64,000 nt of DNA from Pseudoalteromonas rhizosphaerae (GTDB lineage Bacteria > Pseudomonadota > Gammaproteobacteria > Enterobacterales > Alteromonadaceae). Under the pieces are notes generated by a model. That model saw only the letters and a list, made by a program, of their open reading frames with translations, ran no database searches and was not told the DNA's origin. Below are positions 35,641 through 45,200 of the stretch, one piece after another. The stretch spans positions 60,717-124,716 of the forward strand of contig NZ_CABVLM010000016.1 of the NCBI RefSeq assembly GCF_902498845.1, read 5' to 3'. The stretch's first letter is position 1, and every line of letters begins with the position of its first letter. A program made the translations under genes and the position numbers.

Positions 35641-35820
35641 AAAAAATCAACCGATTAAAGAATATAAAACAGTAGCCAGTTTGCCTGTTTGTCCGCTATA
35701 TTAAAACAACGTCACACATTTCGCTTATGATATTCAGGTAAAAATCGCCAAGCAATTTAATCGCAGCCCTGAAGTTATCATTGTTGTTAACGAGTAAACT
35801 TAACGTTTCAGGAGCATCAT

Positions 35821-38541
35821 TTGAATATCAGCCGCAATGATAACAGAACATACCGTGCCCTCACACTGGACAATGGTCTAAAAGTCCTGTTAGTGCAAGA
35901 TAAAGATTCAACTAAAGCCGCTGCATCGATGGCCGTGAATGCTGGTCACTTTGACGATCCTGTTGATAGACAAGGGCTCGCACACTTTTTAGAGCATATG
36001 CTTTTTTTAGGCACAGACCAATTTCCGGAATCCGGCGGGTTTGGTAATTTTGTTTCCCAATCCGGTGGCAACACCAACGCATGGACCGGCACCGAGCACA
36101 CGTGTTATTTCTTCGATATTAACAATCAAGAGTTTGCACAAGCACTGAGCCAATTTAGCCGGTTTTTTATTGCACCTTCTCTCAACCCTGGCGAAACTGA
36201 AAAAGAACGTAATGCCATTGATGCAGAATTTAAATTAAAAATAAAAGACGATGGCCGACGCATCTATCAAGCACACAAAGAAACCGTTAATCCTGCTCAT
36301 CCATTTGCTAAATTTTCAGTGGGTAATCAGCAAACCTTAGCGGATCGTAATGGCTGTGTAAGCAAAGAATTGCGAGATTTTTTTAACACCCATTATCAAG
36401 CCCAGTGGATGAGCTTAGTGGTCTGCGCTGATGCAGAAATTGACACTATGGTGCAATGGGTAACTACATTATTTAATGATATTAAAGGTCAGCAGCAACC
36501 AAAACCAGTCATTGAGGCATCACTTTATCGCGCGCAAGATCTTTGCAAAGTACTGCATATAGAACCGCATAAGCATATGCAAAAACTCATAGTAAGTTTT
36601 GCGATGCCTAATATTGATGATTTTTATCGCCATAAAACCGTTAGTTTTATTGCGCATTTATTAGGGTATGAAGGGCAAGGGTCGCTTTACTCTATTTTAA
36701 AAGCGCAAGGTTGGATCAATGCCCTCTCTGCTGGAGGTGGCATTAACGGTAGCAACTTTAAAGATTTTAATATCAGCATGGCACTGACCGATGAAGGAAT
36801 TGAATACTATGAAGACATCGTTGAAATGGTGTTTGAATATATTTGTTTAATTAATCAAAACATCGATAAATTACCGCGCTTATATCAAGATAAAAAAAAT
36901 CTATTGCAAATCGCCTTTGATAACCAAGAAAAAGCCCGCTTAATCGATTGGGTCAGTAATTTAAGCATCAACATGCAACACTACGATGAAGCCAATTATG
37001 TGCAAGGTGACTATCTCATGGATGGTTTTAATCAAACGGCTCATGAAACTGCAATGCAATGGTTAACGCCGCATAATATGCGCTTGGTGTTGATCCATCC
37101 TGATGTTGAACCTGAGCATACCACTCAGTGGTATCACACGCCCTATCGGATCGAAAGTATTTCTAGCTGTTGGCTGGAAGCGCTGTGCGAAATTAATACT
37201 CCACTACCAGAAATGCTATTACCTACAGCAAACCCTTATCTAACCAAAGAAGTGTCATTGTATGACGTTGAGCAGCCACAAAATCACCCACAATTATTAG
37301 TAAAAGAACCTGGCTTTGATTTTTGGTTTAAACAAGACAACACTTTTCGAGTTGCCAAGGGGCACTTTTATTTGGCGATGGATTCTGACTTTGCTGTTAA
37401 AGATATCAAACACATGGCACTTACTCGTCTATTTGCAGACTTATTTATGGATAGTGTTGCAGAACAATTTTACCCAGCAGAGTTAGCTGGTTTAAGTTAT
37501 CACTTAACCTCACATCAAGGTGGCTTAACCCTGCACACTGCGGGACTCTCATCGAGCCAATTAGAATTAGTTGATGAATTACTCCAAGCGTTATTTAACG
37601 TCGATATTTGCGCTAAACGTTTTGCCGAGTATAAAAAACAGTTAGTCCGCCATTGGCGTAACAGCAATCAAAATAAACCCGTTGGTGAATTATTTAGCGT
37701 GCTGGGTGCAAAAATAATGCCGTGGAATCCAGAACCAGAGCAGCTTGCTGTGGCACTTAAAGATACCAGCTTTCATCAGTTTAATTGTTTTCGCCGCGAG
37801 TTTTTTAATGCCTTGCATGTAGAGTCATTTTTGCACGGTAATTGGCGAGAAAGTGATGCAATTGAGTTTCAAAAAAAGATTGCTCACCACTTAGCTAAAT
37901 CAGCAACGATTGAAGATCTAACCCGTCCGTTATTTGAAATAGACAAAATAACCCGCTCGCAACTGACCCTAAATTGTAGCGATCATGCGATGGTTATTTA
38001 TTACCAAGCACAAACCGATGACGTTGTTGAAAAAGTAAAAATGATGGCGCTAAACCATCTTATTAATCAAGATTACTTTAATGAACTTCGTACCAAACAA
38101 CAGTTAGGCTACCTTGTGGGCGCAGGTTATGCGCCCTTTAATACTCGTGCGGGCATCGCCTTCTACGTGCAGTCACCTAACTACAGTGCAAGCGCGATTT
38201 TTGAGCGTCATAATGCGTTTATTGAGCAATTCCTTGCTTCATTAGAGCAATTAAATGAAGAGCAATGGCAGCAACAAAAACATGGCTTAACCACCCACAT
38301 CGCCGAAAAAGATAAAAACCTCCGGCTGCGTTCACAACGCTTGTGGCTTGCCATTGGTAATCAAGATCATCACTTTCATATGCAACAAAAATTGTTAGAA
38401 GCATTGGAAAACCTTAGTCTTGTGCAGATAGTTACTTATATTCGCGAGACATTTGCAGAACATAGACCAAGATATGAGCTACTAAGCGTACCTAAAACAA
38501 ACAAAACGACAAAAAAGCTGATTTCTTCTCATTCTCTTTGA
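35821..38541 (+). CDS. M16 insulinase-type zinc metallopeptidase
   Basis: 906 residues. The inverted zinc motif HFLEH (55-59) is followed about 75 residues later by the distal Glu region ETEKERNAIDAEFK. A second inactive M16 half and a C-terminal M16C-like domain complete a pitrilysin-like architecture. TTG start with AGGAG seven bases upstream. There is no signal peptide, unlike E. coli pitrilysin, so it is probably cytoplasmic. Followed by a GGDEF-EAL gene 52 bp away. Confidence 0.93.
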   Translation: MNISRNDNRTYRALTLDNGLKVLLVQDKDSTKAAASMAVNAGHFDDPVDRQGLAHFLEHMLFLGTDQFPESGGFGNFVSQSGGNTNAWTGTEHTCYFFDINNQEFAQALSQFSRFFIAPSLNPGETEKERNAIDAEFKLKIKDDGRRIYQAHKETVNPAHPFAKFSVGNQQTLADRNGCVSKELRDFFNTHYQAQWMSLVVCADAEIDTMVQWVTTLFNDIKGQQQPKPVIEASLYRAQDLCKVLHIEPHKHMQKLIVSFAMPNIDDFYRHKTVSFIAHLLGYEGQGSLYSILKAQGWINALSAGGGINGSNFKDFNISMALTDEGIEYYEDIVEMVFEYICLINQNIDKLPRLYQDKKNLLQIAFDNQEKARLIDWVSNLSINMQHYDEANYVQGDYLMDGFNQTAHETAMQWLTPHNMRLVLIHPDVEPEHTTQWYHTPYRIESISSCWLEALCEINTPLPEMLLPTANPYLTKEVSLYDVEQPQNHPQLLVKEPGFDFWFKQDNTFRVAKGHFYLAMDSDFAVKDIKHMALTRLFADLFMDSVAEQFYPAELAGLSYHLTSHQGGLTLHTAGLSSSQLELVDELLQALFNVDICAKRFAEYKKQLVRHWRNSNQNKPVGELFSVLGAKIMPWNPEPEQLAVALKDTSFHQFNCFRREFFNALHVESFLHGNWRESDAIEFQKKIAHHLAKSATIEDLTRPLFEIDKITRSQLTLNCSDHAMVIYYQAQTDDVVEKVKMMALNHLINQDYFNELRTKQQLGYLVGAGYAPFNTRAGIAFYVQSPNYSASAIFERHNAFIEQFLASLEQLNEEQWQQQKHGLTTHIAEKDKNLRLRSQRLWLAIGNQDHHFHMQQKLLEALENLSLVQIVTYIRETFAEHRPRYELLSVPKTNKTTKKLISSHSL

Positions 38542-38593
38542 CACAACACCGTGCTTCAATTAGATTATCAAGTGCAAAATACAGAAGTGCCCT

Positions 38594-40831
38594 ATGATAA
38601 TAATAAAAATAATATTCAACACATTCATATTCGCCTCATTATTACTCTGCTTTAGCCCATTGGGCTATAGCGAGCAATTAGTCGATCAGCAAACTTTAAT
38701 GCTTTATTTACCGAGTGCATTTGTTACGTTAGTGCTGCCTTACTTATTATTCACAATCTACAAATTACGCCGCTCACGACGCCAATTATGTATTTCTGAA
38801 CGGCGTTTAAAAAGCACGGTTGAAGGCAGTGGTGACACACTTTGGGATTGGAATATCAAAACTGGTGAAGTACTGCGCATTAACGATAAATACATGATGG
38901 ATAGAAATACCATCATTGATATTCCACCTAATAAAGCCCTTATTCACCCTAATGATATAGCGCAAGTTGAATTACTGTTAAAGCAACACTTTGCGGAGCA
39001 AACCGCTTTCTTTGAAGCCAGCTATCGCATTAAAGACAGCTTTGATCGCTGGCATTGGGTACTCGACAGAGGCAAGATCATTGAAAAAGATACCAATTTA
39101 AACCCGCTAAGAATGACTGGCACGGTACGCGATATCACGCAATTAAAATCAACCGAGGCACGCCTTAACTTATTCGCTAAATGTGTTGAATCACTCACTG
39201 ATGCATTAGCCATTTACGATAAAAACTTTAACCTGGTTGATCTTAATCCCAGCTTTTTATCGCAGTTTGGTGGGAACCGAGATAACTATTTAAACAAGCC
39301 ATTTACCTTACCAGGTTACGAGCAAAGTTATATTGATGATATTAAAAATACTGTTCGTCTTACCGACCATTGGCAACAAGAAGTTAAACTGCGCAACAGT
39401 GAGCGAAAACTACTACCGATTGAAATCTCAATCGATGAAATTAAGAATGAACATAATCAAATTTGTAACTATGTCATTGTATATTCAGATTTAACCGAGC
39501 GTAAAAAAGCCGAATCACAACTACATAACTTATCAAATCGCGATCGTACAACTGGCTTACCTAACCGAAATCTATTTTTTACCGATCTTAAAAAGCTGGC
39601 AAAACAAGACAGCCACCATGCATTACTAGTATTTGATTTAGATAACTTTAAAAAAATTAATGACTCATTAGGGCATCAACTAGGCGACAGTTTACTGGCA
39701 AAACTAGCAATGCGGTTGAGTAAACTCACCCGTGAAAAAGATGTGTTTTACCGCTTAGGTGGCGATGAATTTGCCTTAGTTATGTCTGGCACTAACGATA
39801 TTCATACCATTACCAGAATGGCAAAACAGTTTTTAGCCGCCATTGCCACGCCATTTAAAATGGCAGGTCACGAATTAGTGATCACTTCAAGTGTCGGTAT
39901 TGTGTTATTCCCAGAAGATGGCAATACCCCAGAACTACTGCTTAAAAATGCCGATACTGCGATGTACCATGCGAAAAAGAAAGGTAATAGCTACTTATTC
40001 TTTAACGACACCATGAACCGCCAAGCAGTAAAACGCCTGCAAATTGAAAACTTAATGCGATTTGGTTTAAAAGAAGATCATTTTGAAGTTTACTACCAAC
40101 CAAAAATGAATATCCGCACCGGTAAATTCACTGGAATGGAAGCCTTAGTGCGTTTTATTACTCCGAAAAAAGGCATTATTAGCCCTGGTGTGTTTATCCC
40201 CATCGCAGAAGAAACCGGGCAAATCATCGAAATTGGTGAAGTGGTACTTCATAAAGCATGCCGTGATGTTAAAGCCTGGCTGGATGCTGGCTTATTTAAT
40301 GGCCGAGTTGCGGTAAACTTGTCTGCTAAACAATTTAGCCTACCGGATCTAACTACTCGTATTGATGTGATTTTACAAAATCACGCCTTGCCATCGTACT
40401 TTTTAGAACTTGAAATTACTGAAGGTACGGTAATGGACGACCCACAAGATGCTATTTCGATCATGCGCTCTCTCAGTGCCCGTGGTATTCATTTAGCCAT
40501 GGATGACTTTGGCACTGGCTACTCATCACTTGCATATTTAAAGCAGTTTCCACTTAATACCCTAAAAGTTGATAAAGCGTTTATTGATGATATGCAAACA
40601 GAGCGAGGCCGTAATATGGTTGACTCAATAGTTACTATTGCACATAACTTAGATTTACATGTGGTGGCTGAAGGGGTTGAGCAAGCAGAGCAAATTGCAA
40701 TCTTAAAAGAGCTTAATTGCGAAACGATGCAAGGCTACTATTATTCAAAACCTTTATCGCGAGCTGAATTTACAGAATTTTTGAAGAAACAACAAAACCA
40801 AGCGGCACTTAGTTTAGTACAACAGGCGTAA
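38594..40831 (+). CDS. PAS-GGDEF-EAL cyclic-di-GMP signalling protein
   Basis: 745 residues. Two N-terminal hydrophobic helices (about 3-20 and 37-57) are followed by PAS/PAC (about 70-182), a second PAS (about 195-303), GGDEF (about 312-475) and EAL (about 490-740). The GGDEF motif (389-393) and the RxxD inhibitory site (Arg380-Asp383) are intact. The EAL motif (516-518), DDFGTGYSSL and EGVE loop are also intact, so both synthesis and breakdown are possible. Inner-membrane sensor; signal unknown. Confidence 0.95.
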   Translation: MIIIKIIFNTFIFASLLLCFSPLGYSEQLVDQQTLMLYLPSAFVTLVLPYLLFTIYKLRRSRRQLCISERRLKSTVEGSGDTLWDWNIKTGEVLRINDKYMMDRNTIIDIPPNKALIHPNDIAQVELLLKQHFAEQTAFFEASYRIKDSFDRWHWVLDRGKIIEKDTNLNPLRMTGTVRDITQLKSTEARLNLFAKCVESLTDALAIYDKNFNLVDLNPSFLSQFGGNRDNYLNKPFTLPGYEQSYIDDIKNTVRLTDHWQQEVKLRNSERKLLPIEISIDEIKNEHNQICNYVIVYSDLTERKKAESQLHNLSNRDRTTGLPNRNLFFTDLKKLAKQDSHHALLVFDLDNFKKINDSLGHQLGDSLLAKLAMRLSKLTREKDVFYRLGGDEFALVMSGTNDIHTITRMAKQFLAAIATPFKMAGHELVITSSVGIVLFPEDGNTPELLLKNADTAMYHAKKKGNSYLFFNDTMNRQAVKRLQIENLMRFGLKEDHFEVYYQPKMNIRTGKFTGMEALVRFITPKKGIISPGVFIPIAEETGQIIEIGEVVLHKACRDVKAWLDAGLFNGRVAVNLSAKQFSLPDLTTRIDVILQNHALPSYFLELEITEGTVMDDPQDAISIMRSLSARGIHLAMDDFGTGYSSLAYLKQFPLNTLKVDKAFIDDMQTERGRNMVDSIVTIAHNLDLHVVAEGVEQAEQIAILKELNCETMQGYYYSKPLSRAEFTEFLKKQQNQAALSLVQQA

Positions 40832-40839
40832 ATGACAGC

Positions 40840-41049
40840 CTAAGGTCGCCATGTGCACGCTTGTATACCCACGCAGCGCACTAATGCACGACGATAATGT
40901 AAGTTAAACAAGCACCATGCAACGGGGCCTAACAACCCTGCTAGCAGCAACCAGCGTTTAACTGGCATACCTTTTTTAATTGCCTGTGCATACATAACGA
41001 CAATAGATACAACACTGATCAATAAATATTGCAAATTCACCACACCCAT
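40840..41049 (-). CDS. Small membrane protein (hypothetical)
   Basis: 69 residues if started at the ATG at 41049. Two hydrophobic helices (about 5-20 and 30-45) are followed by a basic tail. The longer reading to 41148 has no supporting start signal. Nothing recognisable beyond this. Convergent with the c-di-GMP gene. Real but uncertain. Confidence 0.45.
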   Translation of the reverse strand: MGVVNLQYLLISVVSIVVMYAQAIKKGMPVKRWLLLAGLLGPVAWCLFNLHYRRALVRCVGIQACTWRP

Positions 41050-41234
41050 ACCGCTTAAAATTAACCTGCAATGTACAATAATTAGTTCTTTATTTTCACT
41101 AATAAAATCAGAATATTTAATTCTTTCAGTAACAAGAATGATATACAAAAACTATTACTGTTGCTATTATCTATCCGTGTATTTGCGTGTGCAATACACA
41201 TTTAAAGGATAATTAAATATTTCTAGGAGATATC

Positions 41235-41711
41235 ATGTCAGAAAATACTTCAAATGTATACGAAGCACCAGCAGCAAACCTAACCAAAAATAATGAAAGC
41301 GGAGATAAACCTGTTTTAAATTTTGATCGTTTTTCGGCTTGGGGAGTGTTCTTTTTAGCAGTCATTACTTTTGGAATTTATGGTGTATATTGGCTAATAA
41401 GCAGAACCAATAAAGCCAATGCATTAGCAACTAAACAAATTAGCCAAGGATTGATATATGGTTATTTAGCTTTATACGTAGTGAATTTAATTCTCTCTTT
41501 TACGGGAGCACTGCCAGTGTTGTCAATTATTATTTCGCTAGCTTCTATCGTGGTCGGATTAATCTTTATTTTTTCGTTACGTTCTTCTATTTCAGAACTA
41601 ATCAATAAAGGTAGTAGTGAACCCGTTAAGCTCAATGGCGTTTTAACCTTCTTCTTTAATATAATTTACTTCCAGTACAAAATTAACGAAGCAATTGATC
41701 AACAGAAATAA
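41235..41711 (+). CDS. DUF4234-like membrane protein
   Basis: 158 residues with about four transmembrane helices. AVITFGIYGVYWLISRTNKANAL is DUF4234-like, with an FQYKINEAID end. Strong GGAGAT site before the ATG. Function unknown. Ends at a bidirectional terminator. Confidence 0.8.
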   Translation: MSENTSNVYEAPAANLTKNNESGDKPVLNFDRFSAWGVFFLAVITFGIYGVYWLISRTNKANALATKQISQGLIYGYLALYVVNLILSFTGALPVLSIIISLASIVVGLIFIFSLRSSISELINKGSSEPVKLNGVLTFFFNIIYFQYKINEAIDQQK

Positions 41712-41716
41712 AAAGT

Positions 41717-41743
41717 AAAAAGGCATTATTTTAATGCCTTTTT
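41717..41743. terminator. Bidirectional terminator between DUF4234 and DUF58 genes
   Basis: AAAAAGGCATTA and TAATGCCTTTTT with a 3-base loop, a perfect 12-bp stem with A/T flanks. It can serve both the plus-strand gene and the minus-strand MoxR operon, which ends at 41759. Confidence 0.9.
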
Positions 41744-41758
41744 CATCTCAACCTGTTT

Positions 41759-43078
41759 CTAAAGCACTCCTGAGTGCTTTACATTCAAATATGTATTTAG
41801 CACATTAGGAAGCAACTTTTGTGGTTGTGTATCAATTGCGATAACGCCTTCTTTTTTAAGTCTTGCCATATTAGCTTTGTGCGTATTTAATAAATCTAAT
41901 GCAGCACAATAGGTCATAGCATAATCATAATTCTCTATTGGCTCTGCAAGTACTTCTGTCAATGCATGATTTGAGAGGTTAATAACTGCAACAAGGTGAT
42001 GCTTTTGCAATAACTTTATAGCTGGAAGCACCTCCTCTAAGCTTTGATCATCAAATGTCGTAACAAGTAATACTAAAGAACGCTTACTTCTTTTTGCGAT
42101 TAATTGATTAGCTGCAACAAGGTAATCGCTGCTACTTTGGTCAGGGTACAGATCATAAAAATGATTCATCACACGCGATACATTCTGTGCACCTTTAACA
42201 TTAGGTAACCAGCGAATATCATGATTAAAACTTTGCATGCTAAACCAATCCCCTTGTTTGAGTACTGTATGAGCAAGTAAGAGCAAAGCATTTAATGCGT
42301 GATCAAAGTGAGTACCCGCAATGGTATCTATATTCATCTTCTTCGATGCATCAAGCATTACAACAACGTGCTGATTTTGTTCTTCTTGGTACTCTTTAGA
42401 AATTAGTTTGCGACGTTTACTTGTAGCCTGCCAGTCTATCTGTTTAATACTGTCACCTTGTCGGTATTCCCTAAGTTGATGGAATTCAATACCATCACCT
42501 CGTTTTTTTGTCAGTTTTAAACCACTTATTGGTGTGTTTGTCACCCCATTAAGCGCTTGATTTTGAGCAACTCGACTAAAATCTGGGTAAACTTTTAACG
42601 CTAAATCTTGCGGTATTATCCAATTTGCCTGCCACAGCTTTAACCGTGAACTAATTCTAAGCTCAACGGCAGCCAATTGCGCATCTCCGCGTTGATGTGC
42701 GCACATACTCCATTGTAAACGAGCTTGCTCATTTTCTGCCAGAGTTACGCTGGTATATAATTCAGATAGCTCAATCGCATTGCTTAGGTGCAAACTTATA
42801 TCAGTAATTAATAATTGCTCTGAAGTATTTTTAATACTTAGTTTTACTGGTTGCCAACGCCCCAATGACATGTTTTGATTGGTGTTTATCTCAATACTTA
42901 ATTTATGTTTGAAGCGAGTAGGCAAATAATCTAATAACGCTAGTACAAGCAGTCCAGCAATGAGTACTGTAGTTAATAAACTCGCTGTCTCAGTAAAGAT
43001 TAATATGGGTAACAGCAAAACTAATGCGCAAACCAGCTGCAACAAACGCTTTGCTGGTCGTAACTTAGTGCGGATCAT
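41759..43078 (-). CDS. DUF58 protein of the first MoxR module
   Basis: 439 residues. Two N-terminal transmembrane helices (about 11-50), a beta-rich region, then the DUF58 block REYRQGDSIKQIDWQATSKR (about 203-222) and a von Willebrand A-like domain. The metal site reads DASKK (243-247) rather than DxSxS, so metal-dependent adhesion may be lost. Overlaps the MoxR gene by 4 bases. Last gene of the RDD / SpoIIM / DUF4129 / DUF4350 / MoxR / DUF58 operon. Confidence 0.9.
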   Translation of the reverse strand: MIRTKLRPAKRLLQLVCALVLLLPILIFTETASLLTTVLIAGLLVLALLDYLPTRFKHKLSIEINTNQNMSLGRWQPVKLSIKNTSEQLLITDISLHLSNAIELSELYTSVTLAENEQARLQWSMCAHQRGDAQLAAVELRISSRLKLWQANWIIPQDLALKVYPDFSRVAQNQALNGVTNTPISGLKLTKKRGDGIEFHQLREYRQGDSIKQIDWQATSKRRKLISKEYQEEQNQHVVVMLDASKKMNIDTIAGTHFDHALNALLLLAHTVLKQGDWFSMQSFNHDIRWLPNVKGAQNVSRVMNHFYDLYPDQSSSDYLVAANQLIAKRSKRSLVLLVTTFDDQSLEEVLPAIKLLQKHHLVAVINLSNHALTEVLAEPIENYDYAMTYCAALDLLNTHKANMARLKKEGVIAIDTQPQKLLPNVLNTYLNVKHSGVL

Positions 43079-44058
43079 GATCTAGGCGCTTCAACACTGG
43101 CTAGTATTGCTGAAATCACTTCATTAAAAGACACCCCTTCTAACTCTAGATCGGCTGAAAGTATCAAGCGGTGGCGTAAAATGTTAGGTACCACTAGCTT
43201 AACGTCATCAGGGATAACAAAATCTCGGCCATTCATCAATGCCATTACTTTTGCTGCTTTAATAATGTTGATTGATGCTCGCAGTCCAGCACCATGTAAT
43301 ACTCCTTGCCATGTTCGCGAACTACGAACTAACTCCACCGCATAATTATAAATCTTTTCATCTACTAAAATGTCAGCACATAATTGCTTAATCTGAGCAA
43401 TATTACTGACGCTTAATACTGCCGGCAATTGGCTAACTTCTGACTCATTCGAAACAACTTTGGTGTTGAGCTTTAACAATTCAACCTCGGCCTCTAATGA
43501 TGGAAAACCCAATTCAATTTTCATCATAAAGCGGTCTAACTCAGCTTCAGGCAGTGGATAAGTCCCCTCTTGATCAAGCGGATTTTGCGTTGCAAGTACC
43601 ATAAACGGTGAGTCAATAGATAAGGTTTCGCCATCAATGGTAATTTGTTGTTCTTGCATTACTTCCAATAAAGCTGACTGAGTTTTAGCAGGTGCTCGGT
43701 TGATTTCATCAGCAAGCAAAATATTGGTAAATGCTGGGCCTTTTTTTATATTGAAATCGCCTGACTTCATATCATACATACTGTGTCCTACGACATCAGA
43801 CGGCATTAAATCGGGTGTAAATTGCACTCGTGAAAACGACACACTTAAGCTCTTCGCTAATGCTCTTACAAGTAAAGTTTTGCCAAGGCCCGGTACTCCC
43901 TCAAGTAATACATGACCTCCTGCAAATAACACAGTTAACACATCTTCAATAATGGCATCTTGTCCAACTAACACACGGGAGATATTATCCTTAACTTGCT
44001 TAACTGCTTGCGCCGCATCCGTTAAGCTTATTTGTCCTGTTGCAAATTCGGTGCTCAT
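43075..44058 (-). CDS. MoxR-family AAA+ ATPase (first module)
   Basis: 327 residues. Walker A GVPGLGKT (54-61), Walker B ILLADE (113-118), sensor NP in ATQNP, and the EAELDRF arginine-finger region. MoxR ATPases act with VWA proteins as chaperones for maturation or cell-envelope complexes. Overlaps DUF4350 and DUF58 by 4 bases each, so translation is coupled. Paralogous to the MoxR at 54487. Confidence 0.96.
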   Translation of the reverse strand: MSTEFATGQISLTDAAQAVKQVKDNISRVLVGQDAIIEDVLTVLFAGGHVLLEGVPGLGKTLLVRALAKSLSVSFSRVQFTPDLMPSDVVGHSMYDMKSGDFNIKKGPAFTNILLADEINRAPAKTQSALLEVMQEQQITIDGETLSIDSPFMVLATQNPLDQEGTYPLPEAELDRFMMKIELGFPSLEAEVELLKLNTKVVSNESEVSQLPAVLSVSNIAQIKQLCADILVDEKIYNYAVELVRSSRTWQGVLHGAGLRASINIIKAAKVMALMNGRDFVIPDDVKLVVPNILRHRLILSADLELEGVSFNEVISAILASVEAPRS

Positions 44059-45200
44059 AGGGCATTCCTTAATTGTTTAAATAGTTTAATATACTCTGTT
44101 CGTTGTTGCTGAGATTCTGGCAATTCAACACTTAGAAGCTCAGCTACCTGTTGCTTATCAAAATGCACTAAGTTGGCGATTATCTCTGCTTGGCGAACTT
44201 CGGTTAGTGATTTGAAGTGAGGGATCCTAGTTTCTACTTTGGCGTTAAAATCTTTTTTTAATGCAGTAAACAAGCGTTGCTCAAAACCGTGCTTTATATA
44301 AAAATTAGCAATCGCTCGAATGTGGTGTTTAAAGCCTACGGTTAAAATTAAATCAGGCGCATAAGCGCGACCAATACGACTACTAATATGCCAAATAAAT
44401 AATAACATCAATAGCATCACACAGATCACCCACTGCCAGCTCCATTGCCATAACTTAGCAAACCAATTAGGGTAACTTAAATAAGGAACATAAGTTATTA
44501 CATCAACCCCCTGACTCAACCAAACCAGTAAACTGCCATGATCTAAATGGCGCAACTGATAGTTTGTAAAGGGAGCTAGAGACGGCATCACAATAATACG
44601 GCCATCACCAAATTTAAAATCACACATGATAACTTGATCATCACTATTTTTGGTGGCTATACCTGGGCAGTTTTCAATTTCAAATGCCTGACTCAATTCT
44701 AAATCCAGTTGGGTATTTTCATTGAGCGTTAACACGCTATTTTTCTGCCCCTCTTTTACCATCACAAAATGATTTTCAAAAATCCCTTCACTCGTGTTTA
44801 CACTAATCCCAAGATCTTGAAAGGTAAAAGTATTGTCTAAACCAAGTTCATCCCTTTGCTTATTTAATATATAAACAAGACGCCCACCTTCACTCACCCA
44901 TTGGGACAATTGCTGATCAAGTGTGTGCGAATTACTAAGCGCCGCTTCATCGACAATTAACATGCTGCGGTGATCAATAATAAGTGGTTGTTGATTATTG
45001 TTATCTAATTGCTTTTCTTTTTTCCATAGCACCCCATGTTCAGCTAATAATCTCTGCGCCATTGTGAAATTATCTTTGCTAACTTCGGAGTGAAAACCTA
45101 TTTCAATCTCTTCTTTTTGCCAGTCAGCTGACAACAACGCTGAGCCAATAAAAAAAACTAACACACAGCACAAAAAAACCACCACAAACTTAAGCTTCAT
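44055..45200 (-). CDS. DUF4350 membrane protein
   Basis: 381 residues. One N-terminal transmembrane helix (about 5-23), a periplasmic DUF4350 domain with GRLVYILNKQR and DFKFGDGRIIVMPSLAPFTN, and a second transmembrane helix (about 245-270). A cytoplasmic helical C-terminus follows. DUF4350 is found mainly in MoxR operons. Overlaps DUF4129 by 11 bases. Confidence 0.88.
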   Translation of the reverse strand: MKLKFVVVFLCCVLVFFIGSALLSADWQKEEIEIGFHSEVSKDNFTMAQRLLAEHGVLWKKEKQLDNNNQQPLIIDHRSMLIVDEAALSNSHTLDQQLSQWVSEGGRLVYILNKQRDELGLDNTFTFQDLGISVNTSEGIFENHFVMVKEGQKNSVLTLNENTQLDLELSQAFEIENCPGIATKNSDDQVIMCDFKFGDGRIIVMPSLAPFTNYQLRHLDHGSLLVWLSQGVDVITYVPYLSYPNWFAKLWQWSWQWVICVMLLMLLFIWHISSRIGRAYAPDLILTVGFKHHIRAIANFYIKHGFEQRLFTALKKDFNAKVETRIPHFKSLTEVRQAEIIANLVHFDKQQVAELLSVELPESQQQRTEYIKLFKQLRNAL

